Part shown: one piece after another, positions 33,501-44,300 of the stretch
How the letters are laid out: every line of letters starts with the position of its first letter
How positions within the stretch are numbered: position 1 is the first letter of the stretch
Source: Argyresthia goedartella
Lineage: Eukaryota > Arthropoda > Insecta > Lepidoptera > Argyresthiidae
Assembly (NCBI GenBank): GCA_949825045.1
Contig: OX463809.1
Span: forward strand, 2,383,501 to 2,447,500
DNA length: 64,000 nt
Direction of reading: 5' to 3'
Position numbers and translations under genes: made by a program
The notes under the pieces: generated by a model
Seen by the model: only the letters and a program-made list of their open reading frames with translations
Told to the model about the DNA's origin: nothing
Databases searched by the model: none

Positions 33501-34094
33501 AGGGATCTGTTAGAAGACCAGCGATCGCCATCTGATTGATAAGCTACTGTGAATACGTCAATAAGATTATGCTCTCATGATATTTTCAGAGGCGGAATCA
33601 TTCCCAGACAGCGTCGGGCGACCCATACCATTATCATGCTGATGTCTTTATTCCTTGTCTGCTGGACGCCCTTCTTCGTCATGTTGCCCATCGGTAAGAG
33701 GAAATATTTAAATTATAGTATTACCAGATAGTTGTTGGGAAATAATTGTTGTATGTGACGCAACGGTATATTGATATGTTAATAGGCAGGAACCACCAGG
33801 ATTTCTTTTCTCCGAGACTCGCCATCAATGTCAGATTTTGAAATCCAAATACATGAGGATGCGATCAATATACCTAAATCAATAAATATTTCTTCAAAAC
33901 CAGATTCAATCTGCGACCGCTGCGTGTCCGACTCAGCCTGGCTAGTTTGCACTTGGTTGGGTTACACCAACAGTGCACTAGATCCGATGGTGTACGCCGC
34001 CGCGTCGCCCACTGTACGTCGAGCCTTATCCCTGACCTGGTCGTCTTCTAGTCGGCAGACCGAGCTGACTCCGCCGGTTAGAAGAAGGGTTTGA
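30588..34094 (+). CDS. Aminergic-like rhodopsin-family GPCR (orphan)
   Basis: Seven-transmembrane receptor, 395 residues, probably G-protein coupled at the plasma membrane. Exons: 30588-30816, 31169-31439, 31754-31901, 32639-32793, 33209-33298, 33590-33693, 33904-34094; all GT-AG with matching phases. Signature residues: N28 (1.50), D55 (2.50), C81 (3.25), D88 (3.32, the amine-binding Asp), R106 (3.50), W131 (4.50), C160 in loop 2, S172 and S176 (5.42 and 5.46), P180 (5.50), CWTPFF with W323 and P325, WLGYTNSALDPMVY with Y353 and P360. The paired TM5 serines suggest a catechol- or phenolamine ligand such as dopamine, octopamine or tyramine. Oddities: ERW instead of DRY, DPxxY instead of NPxxY, and a very short N-terminus. 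ATG 30588 lies just after a splice acceptor at 30578, so an upstream exon may add residues. Exact family not recognised. Confidence 0.88.
30880..30962 (-). repeat. tRNA-like fragment in a GPCR intron
   Basis: 'ggattcgaacccgcgcataa' looks like an inverted B box with an anticodon-arm-like stretch, but the fold is incomplete. Probably the head of a decayed SINE, not a tRNA gene. Confidence 0.4.
31902..32638. other. GPCR intron 3, nothing recognised
   Basis: AT-rich sequence with a short 'gatcgatcgatc' tract at about 32287. The acceptor has a strong T-run (about 32629-32638). Confidence 0.5.
32975..33085 (-). repeat. LINE-like fragment
   Basis: 'cccactgagccagggtggtg' and 'gaatacaggcctgtgccccc' also occur, diverged, at about 56150-56215 and 60875-60905. 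It lies in the GPCR intron between exons 32639 and 33209. Confidence 0.4.
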
Positions 34095-34547
34095 AATGAA
34101 GAAACACCATGGATTTTTGAGCCTTTATAGCGTTGCCGCCGAGGTTTTGTCTCGTTAATAAGCGAGCATCCGAATCCTGGCCGGCGTGGAAGAAAAAAGC
34201 CTGGGCTCTTCTTGAATTGTCGTCGCTGAAAATTCTTAAGTGTGTTCAGTACAGGCACATGGAAACAAACCGGGGTAACGTATATTTGAGCTGGTCTCGT
34301 TTACTATTATCCAGATATGACTTATTGTAATGTTATATTATATATTTTAATGTTGTAAATAGTTCTGGTACTTACTCCGAAGATCGACTTATTCTGTTTT
34401 CATTTCTTTCCTTGATTCGTCTGTTATTTTCTTCTACATATTAGCAGTATCTTTGCATTTCATTGTTGATATTACTCGTAAAGTATTCTAGTCTTACATG
34501 TTTTAGGGATAGATGGAAGTTATATTTTTGACTTGTACTGATATTAA

Positions 34548-34553
34548 AATAAA
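34548..34553 (+). terminator. GPCR poly(A) signal
   Basis: AATAAA 454 nt after the GPCR stop, followed by a 'tttgtgttttctt' GT-rich stretch about 20 nt further on. Confidence 0.6.
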
Positions 34554-34677
34554 AAATACGAGATTTAACAAACTTTGTGTTTTCTTAATCAGAAGAAGAG
34601 ATTTTATCAAAATATCCAAAGGTCATCAGGGTTTTAAATAAAACTTAACAGTCTTAAATAAATATATAAATTATTAA

Positions 34678-34683
34678 TTTATT
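34678..34683 (-). terminator. Poly(A) signal of the minus-strand GPI-anchored gene
   Basis: TTTATT on + (AATAAA on -), about 660 nt after the minus-strand stop. The two convergent genes end within about 130 bp of each other. Confidence 0.5.
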
Positions 34684-35340
34684 TCTACACCTTTGTGTAC
34701 ACTTCTTTGGCATATTATTTTATCCATTTTACACTTAATTAAATAGATAGGTATATTATTATGCTGATTCATTTGATATATATAGATAAATATAAATTGC
34801 ACTAGAAAAATACTGCTTTATAATAGAAGATTTGAATATCTACATTTCTGAAGTCATACATTTGGAACACTTCTAATCTCACGTCAATACCTTCCAAAGC
34901 TCCAATTAAGAGTTTACTATTCTATCCTCACTACACCTAAAATAACAAAACAAAAACAATGATTATTATTTACAACTTAACGTAGACTATTAAAAACTAC
35001 AACATAAATCAACAACGTTAAGTAAGTAACTTGCAGTTACTAGTGCACACTTCTCTGGCATTCAATCATACAATATAATCTACGATCCAAAATGGATCAA
35101 AGGCCTCAAACTGGTAAACATAAACAAATAATTACCGATTTGTTGACCGACGCTACAAGGTACCTTTCGCTTAGTAATATCAAAATTATTAATCTTAATT
35201 TTTGATCACAAATTAAAGGCACTATAATATCTACATATAAATTGGTATCTTTCGCTATGAAGATTGTATCATATATCTCGTATATGTTTTAGGTGACATG
35301 TCCTTTCGCAAATTGGCTGATTTTCAGGCAGTCGATTCTT

Positions 35341-38300
35341 CTAATATTTCAAAATGGCGCCTAAAAACAAGATGGCGATGAAACACAAGGGCGGGCTGGA
35401 TGGTGCGGCACCTGAGAAGTCTCTTGCGTCTGGTTTACAAGTCTTGCAAGTGCAACGACCGTTGAGACAGTAGCCAGGCTCATCTTCTTCTGAGACGCAT
35501 TCCTGTAAAAGAGTTTCCATTATTGCAAACTTTCGAGAAGTTAAAATACACCAAGAGAAGCAAGATTCTATTTATCATTACTCGACGTACTAGCCATGTG
35601 AAAAAGGGAGTGTGAGACGAATTGTAACCATATGGTTTAAGATATTTATTTCTCAAAAAGAATCAAATTCACTTATTTGAGAAACAATTATAGTTAGGTA
35701 CTAAGCTAAATAATAGCTAATCGACAGGCGCAAAAGAAAAATTAATCAGGGTAGTCCTAAAAAAATGCGTGATTCCAAACGAATGTTGCTGCTCGGTTAG
35801 GGTGTGTTTACGTTTACATATTTATTGTTAGTAAGAAGGAAAAAGAAAATTAATTATGAAGATATTGTAGATTGTAAATAAGTTTTGAGTAGGGTTTTGA
35901 AAATAGGTAATGATTTCGCTTCTTTAATTGGTTTTGGGAGTTTGTTGTATATACGTGCGCCCTCAGCTACTGTACTCTTATTGCCATAGTTTGTCCTGTG
36001 CCGTTGAATAATAATGTTGTTAGCTTGCCTTGTTAAGCGACTTTGCATATTTATCTTTTTTGTGAAGTTTATTTGATTGTGGATATCTTTAGTTAAGATT
36101 TTTCGTATGAGTATACATGTATTGTAATGGTATGTTTGGGTTATATTAAACAGTTTTGTTTCAGTGTATATTTTATTCGTGTTTGTTAAATAGTCATAGC
36201 CAAAAAGCGTTTTGATAAGTTTATTTTGTGCAATTTGTAGTCTATCTAGATTAGTCTTTGAAGCCGAGCCCCATACCTCTATTAAATAGTCTAGGTGTGG
36301 TCTTACTAACGAATTATAGATAGTGTATCGGACTCTCTTTGGCAGACAGCGAGCTATCCCACGCAATGCTCCCGTTAAAGATGTAAGTTTACTTTTTACT
36401 TTTTCTATGTGTGGTTTCCACGTAACTTGGTCGTCTAACGTAAGTCCCAAATTTTCTTCACTAGTTTTTTCTATTGTTACTTGGTTAATGGTTAAGGAGT
36501 TGTGTTCTGGTATAGGTTTATTTTTAGCAGAGAAAATTATGTACTTCGTTTTAGATGTATTAATTGTGAGTAAGTTGTCTTGCAGCCACTTGTGTAATGT
36601 ATATAGGTCTTTTTGCGCTCTTTTAATTATTATATGAATATCATTTCCAAAGTAAAATAGGCATGTGTCATCTGCATAAAGTGATATATCGCCTGTTAGG
36701 CCAATGTCTTTTATACTATTTATGTATATGATGAACAAAAGCGGTCCCAAGATTGATCCCTGCGGCACACCGAATGAAATCATTTGATGGCCGCTTTGTT
36801 GTTCATTAATTTTGACGACTTGACTTCGATGTTTAAGATATGATTCAAATATTTTTAAGGCACTACCATCAATTCCAACATCAGCCAGCTTCAGCAGCAG
36901 TATTTCGTGACTAACACTGTCGAAAGCCTTCTTTAAGTCAATGAATATACCCAGGGCTATCTGTTTTTTATCTATATGCAATCTAATAGTAGTTGTAAGA
37001 TCAACTGCAGCTGATAGGGAGTTAGATTTAGGTCGAAATCCATATTGTCTATTATAGATGAAATTTGCAGAAAGTAGATGTTTTCAAGGCGTTTATAGAC
37101 AATCTTTTCGAAGAGTTTCGAGACTGTCGGTAGCACTGAAATAGGTCGATAGTCATTTGGGTCAGTCTTCTTCCCTGATTTGTTGATTGGCCGAACTTTC
37201 GCACGCTTTAAAGAATCAGGAAATTTTCCCACTAGACCTTGTGATGAGGAGCAACTTGCCTCGTCCCTCCTGCAGTCGTGCCCCGGCCGCTTCCGGTGCC
37301 AGCAGCGCAGCGGCTCCCCCGCGGCCCTGGCACTGTACCCGCAAGTGCACACTCCGCCCAGGCACAGCGCCGCGCCCGGGGAGGGCGCCCCGGGAGCGCC
37401 GGCGAGCGCTGCGCACTGCACGTCGTAGTCGCAGGCCTCGTTGAGGGACTTTACCGCTGAAAAAAGGAAAAAATAAATTGCATGACGGTGGAGGCACAGT
37501 TGTGTCCACTTTAAAATTAACAAAGCAATCGTACATAATAATAATACACAATATACACACGCGATGTAGCCGCCGCCCCCGCCGCCGCCCCCGCCGCCGC
37601 ATTACAGTTCGAAATGGCAAGCAAAAGGGGTACCAATTGAATTAATCGATGATCGTGAGTGCGTAATTATGGCTCTGCCACCTCACATGGGGAAAAGCGT
37701 GATGTTATGTATTGATGCGACGTTTCAAACGAAACAAGTCACGTTTCCGCAGTTGATTTCCTGATAAGTAATTATATTGGATTTTGGAATAAATATAGCT
37801 ATGTCATCTATATACATCTTATTAAGTCTGACCATTCTAAAACCGTCAGTAACTCGTAAAGTCTAATCTAGGCTCTGAATTCACAACATATTCCATTCAG
37901 CAAGACGATATTTTTGTGTAAAATGAACTTACACTCCAAACACGCTTTGGTATAGTTGTGCGCCACCCATCCTTCTCTGCAGCGGCAAGACCCTTGGCAC
38001 TCGAGCCCGGCGCCTGCGCATTGCAGCGCGTCCTCGCACACCTCGTCCAGGTTCGCGTCTTTTACGCATCTGTGGGAGAAACAGAATGGTCGTAGCAAAC
38101 AAAATACAGGAGTACCGAAGTACTGAGTAGTGCAGAGCTGGAGTATTAACAAAAAGTACAATACCCTTTTTTGAAAAAAATACATACATTTTGAGTTAAG
38201 TATTTTTGGTCAAATAATAATATAATAATAATAATAATAATAATACCTTGGACACCTTTTACACACATTGATCTAGCCCCAAACTAGGATTCCCTGTATC

Positions 38301-41300
38301 TTGGGTACTAGACAACGATACTAGAAATGATCTAAAATGGGATGTTATTTCTAAAGAATATCAATATCAATATCAGTTATTTTTTAAATCAGTGAGTAAG
38401 TAATCTAAAAAACACGTAAATTGGATTTTGAACAATTCTAATTGTTCCATCTTTGATACATGATTATGTCAATTATTTTAACATGAACTATTAAATATCG
38501 ATATCATATCTCAAAGAATAATACCAGGTATTCATTGTGGGGCATAATTAGGGGCAATTCTGTTTGTTTTTTTTTTAAGTTTTCCAAACCGTATCTTGTG
38601 ACATGCATGTCGAATGAAGAGCCTGTGCGAGGATCTTTTTTTATTAAGCCGGAAATGCTTAGTTAAAAAAAATTAGGTTAAAAAGCCCTCCCCCTATCTC
38701 CAAAACTACTGTTCCTACAATTTTGAAAAAAAAAAACTACTTAACTTACAGGGAAAAAAATGAAAAATGTATGCTTTAAATAGTGGGGGAAAACATTCAA
38801 TAACAGATACAAATTTGAAGGTGAAGGTAGCCACACAAAAACTAGGACAAAGGGTAAGCCCCACTTAAATATTTCCCATCAAAACATGCAGGGGCTACCT
38901 GGCAAAGAACTTGTATTAGAATTATTTCTTAATCATTCAGACACCGATGTTATTTGTATTACAAAACACTGGTTAAAGGAAAATATGATGTCTTTTAATT
39001 AAAAAACTTTATTGAATTCTGTCTGAATAATGCTGAAGAAGTCTGAGTAGATTTTGTTTGGGTTCTGTTCATCAAAATCCGGTACTGGCAAATTTATATC
39101 TAACTTTTTCATATACGTCTCTAGTCTATGGGATGTAATAGGCCTATAAAATGATGGATCAGTCCTATTTTTACTGGCAATTGGGAATGAAACTGTTTGA
39201 CCACTGTGATCGGAGCGTAAGCAGTTAACATAAATAATTACAAAATTGTCAGTTGTTACAATAGAAAGACTGCCGATAGAGGTGGTTCTTTAATCTTAGT
39301 AAAAAATAATATTAAGGTGAAGCAACGGAAAGATATTCTTGCACTTACTGTAGAAAGACAAATAGAGGTATCCTGTGTTGAGTTGGATAGCCATATTATT
39401 GTTTGTGTCTACAGACCTCCGAGAGATGAAAACGGCCATGGCAATTTTGAAATGTTCGAGAAAATTATGGAGGATGCCCTCATTATACTTTGTAATAGCA
39501 GAAAAAAGTTAATTATTTGTGGCGATTTTAATGAAGATTTGCTTGTAGAAACAACATTGAAACAACGATTAATAACTCTGTTCAAATCATTTAATTTATG
39601 TCATATATTTCTAGAGCCGACTAGAATTACACTTACCAGCCAAACTTGCTTAGATAACGTATTTTGTGACTGTGCATTCACAAATAAAAATGTAATAAGA
39701 AAGTCAGTGACTACAACGGTAAATCTAAATTTAATGACTGGGCAACGTTTGGAATTCGTAAAAGTAGAGTTATCTTATATGACCTTTATGAACAAAAAAC
39801 CTATAACTTTGATCGAAAATTTCATGACTACGTTAAAAAATATTCCAAAACTTTCAAGTTGGTTTGTAGAACTGCAAAAACTTTACACATTAATAGAAAA
39901 AATCAAAGTTCAAATAATAGAATGAAAACAGTTTGGCAAATAATAAACCGCGAAACTGGCAAAGTTATACCAAGGGACAATGATTTCTGCCTAAAGATAG
40001 GTGATGATGTTGTTAAATCCAGCGCTGATGTTGCTCGAGCTTTTGAAACATTCTTCACCAATGTACCCTTACTCACAACAGACCGTCTAAATTCATCTCC
40101 ATATGAAGCAGAGACTATTAAAAAATAACACTAGCGCCAGTAATGTATATTTAAAATTTCATCATGTATATCCCCAGGACATTGTCAAAACGTTTAAATT
40201 ACTTAACTTAAAAAATACGGAAGACCTGTGGGTTATATCAGTCAAAGTCATTGGTTCAGTAATTCTAGTTATAGCCCCACACTTAGCTTATATATTCAAT
40301 AAATGTGTTGACGATGAGGCTTTCCCAGACCTCATGAAACACAGTAAACTGATACCTCTGTTCAAGTCGGGAGATAAGGGTGATCCTTCAAATTTCAGAC
40401 CAATATCTGTTCTTCCAACACTAAGTAACATATTTGAAAAGATTATACTCAATCAAATGCTCTCACACTTCAACCGTACAAAACAACTCCACGCCAAACA
40501 ATACGGTTTCACTAGGGGTAAATCGACTACGGATGCAGGTATTACCCTTATATCTCATATTTATTCTGCATGGGAGGCCGCACAGGATGCTATCGGAGTT
40601 TTTTGCGACCTGTCGAAGGCGTTTGATTGTGTTGATCATAATACGCTATTAATTAAATTAAATCATTACGGAGTTAGAAATAAAGCGCTGGTTCTACTAA
40701 GATCATACCTAAGCAATAGAATTCAAAAGGCAGAAGTTAACGGCGTAAAATCTGATGGATCGGGTGTTAAAATGGGCGTTCCACAAGGTTCCATATTAGG
40801 CCCTTTCTTATTCCTGGTATATATTAATGATCTGCCTTTCATGGTGGAGAAATTAACTGACATAGTGTTGTTTGCTGATGATACTTCACTGGTCTTCAAA
40901 ATTGAAAGACAAAAAGGAGAATTTGATGATGTTAATGGTGTATTGTCTTTAACCTTGAATTGGTTCACAGTTAATAATTTATTGTTAAACGCTGGTAAAA
41001 CCAAGTGTATCAAATTCTCACTTCAAAATGTCAGGCAAGTTGAGACCAGTTTAGTGTTAGACAACAGCACGTTAGAATTAGTAAATGATACGAAGTTTCT
41101 TGGAATAACCATTGTTAGCAAATTGCAGTGGGGACCCCAAATAGATAAATTGGCTGGTAAATTAAGTTCTGCGGCTTACGCTGTTAGGAACATCAGACAA
41201 AGCACGGATGTGGCTACATCTAGGCTAGTATATTTTAGTTACTTTCATAGTGTGATGTCCTATGGTATCTTGTTGTGAGGGAAAGCAGCGGATATTCAAA

Positions 41301-44300
41301 CTATTTTTATTTTACAGAAAAGAGCTATTCGAGCAATTTATAATTTAAAACGAACAGACTCCTTAAAAGAGCTTTTTAAAGAAATTGACATACTAACAAT
41401 AGCTAGTCAATTTATTTTCGAAAATATAATGTATGTACGCAAGAACCTTACAACATTTTCCAAACTTAGCGGTAGCTGTAATGTTAACCTGTATGTGCGC
41501 CCCGTTTTAGACTCGCGAAGGTTAGCAATTCTTTCAAGGGTCAGTGCATTCTCTACTACAATAAGATACCTCTGGAGATTTTAAAATTGCCATTTGAGCA
41601 ATTTAAAAAGCATGTTAAAGCGACTTTGTCGAAAAAGGGATATTACAATGTTCAAGATTACTTAAATGACAGGACTGTATGGGGTTAATCTGGCTCAACA
41701 CAGACCTTGCTGTTAATAATTTTGTAATTATTTATTCCAGCTTATTAAATAAAAATAAATTATAATTGTATTAGTTAAGCACAAGCAATTTTGAAAAGAG
41801 ATCTAAAAATCAATCTGTGGGAGTTTCTACGCCCTTCTTCTCCCACAGTGGTCCAATGTAGAGAAGAGGCAAAAAATGACGTTTGCTAAGTATATGTAAA
41901 TATCTACAGTAATAAAGTACTTTTGAGTTTGAGTTTGAGTTTGCACCAAAATTTTCAAACAACATATTGCTATATTACACACAGGAAAATTAAAGATACC
42001 TAATATCTTTGCGCGGTGGTACGGAACCCTTCGTGTGCGAGTCCGACTCGTACTTGGCCGTTTAGTAATCATATAAATAATAAATTATTGAGTGATTTAA
42101 TGCTAAGATATAATATTCAAACTAAAATGTATCATTCATCATGTTATTGTGCTACATACACCCTTAAACTGCTATCACTCGAAACTTTTTCATTATGATA
42201 CGTTGTGTACTTTTCCGGTTCTAGCTGAATACCCTCGATGTACTAAATTGTATCATAAAGGCAAAGTTTGATTTCTCTCTGTGAATTTATCATCTCTTTT
42301 TGTCCCTCTTCGAGAGGACCATCGCATCTGGTTTTCTAGAAATAGTTTGTGGCTCAGCCTGTAGTGGCAACGTTTCCGCTTGGAACTTTTTCTTGGATTA
42401 AAATGAAATTTACATAACTGACTTACCTGGAGCCACTGTCCCTTGGACTGTATAAGAGCTGACAGGAGCAGTATCCCCGAACGCAGTAGGCCTGGAACTC
42501 AGGCAGCATCCTGTCTCCTAAGAAGCAGTTCTCGTCTGACACGCAGCGGTCTCCGATCACTGGAACAAATCACAGAGGAAATAAGAAGCTAGTTTTAGAA
42601 GGTTCAGGCAGATCACAGAGGAAATTAGAAGCTAGTTTTAGAAGGTTCAGGCAGATCACAGAGGAAATTAGAAGCTAGTTTTAGAAGGTTCAGGCAGATC
42701 ACAGAGGAAATTAGAAGCTAGTTTTAGAAGGTTCAGGCAGATCAAAGAGGAAATTAGAAGCTAGCTTTAGAAGGTTCAGGCAGATCACAGAGGAAATTAG
42801 AAGCTAGTTTTAGAAGGTTCAGGCAGATCACAGAGGAAATTAGAAGCTAGTTTTAGAAGATTCAGGCGGTTGAGACAATCATTAGTCAATGCTGGACGGT
42901 GTTCCGGAACTTTCATAGTTGTGGCATACATTGTTAATTTTCTTTTCATGACGAAATTAAGAAGAATCTATATGGCTCCAAGCCTTCAGATCATTCCAAT
43001 AGTTGGCGTCCTAGATCTTCGAAGGAACTATGTCAGGATTCGAGAAATGGACAGAGAAATGCCACTTTTCACTTCAAACATCCTTTGAAGTGAAAAGTGG
43101 CATTTGCATTGCATCTGGCAAAACCACCAACGAATTGTAGACACTTACTTCCGGTCTCATAACATCTGCTGCCTTCCAAATGAGCGTTCGCCTTGCACGC
43201 GCAGACTTCACTGACACATTCGGAATGTATGCCCAGTAGAGAGTTGCACTGGATGTTCTGTACGCATGCATCGCCGATTGTCGCTTCTGCAAATATCGAG
43301 GGAATATCATTAAGATTTTGTTTGATATTATTATTTCATCTTATCTGTTATTCCTTTTTCATGAGCTAGGTTGTAGCTCTAAGCATGAAATTGTTTAATT
43401 TTGTAGATAAATGCAGTCGAAAGACCTTCCAATAGAAGATTAGCTCAACATATTTTAACAAGAGATGATAGAAATTAACTCGACCAATGTCATTGTTCAT
43501 TTAATTTAAAGATCATCATTCTTAGGAGACATAAATCAAATTCATAATGTACATTGTGTCTTAGAAAGACTTGAGGAAGTTCCCAAATGAGTCACTAAAA
43601 TATAAAGATCCGGAGATGTTCAACACATGGCTAGAACTTCACTCGCAAACCATTCAGCCGAGAGAAGTCAAAAAATAAGGAAAATCAATGTTTCTAGAAA
43701 CATACCTCTCAGACACTCCTTGTGAGTGCCGTTAACAGCTGCATACACATAGCCGTTTTTACACACACAGTAGCTGCTTTGTCTGCAGAACGCGTTGTCA
43801 GGACAGTCCATGTCCACAGCGCACACGTTTGCTGTTCTACCTGAAATGGTAAGATTAAAGGCCTTTGCTGGTGAGTAATGTTGATGACCCACAAGAGACA
43901 ACGACATACCATAGATATTTTCTTTAGAACGTAACATATTTAGACCCGAGCATTTTAGAGCTCTACTTGCATTTTATCTTTCGGTTCGGCAGTCCCTTAC
44001 TGGACAAACAGTAAAGGATATCGATCAGGGATTTAATTTCACGACTCTACTACATCACATAGGTAACTACTATGTCTACATATAATACTATCTTATGATC
44101 GTAATCTAGATACCTACCTAATTTGTCTACATAGGGTTTTACGCCTGCCATAAAACTAGACAAATATTGTTATTGAAGGCACGTTCTAGTTACGCGTTTA
44201 TTTTGAGCTGAATAGTCAAACTTGCTGTAAGTAAATAAACCTTATCTTTGACGTAAACGTATTGCTATTGCTATAGCAGATATCTAATCTTATATAGGTA

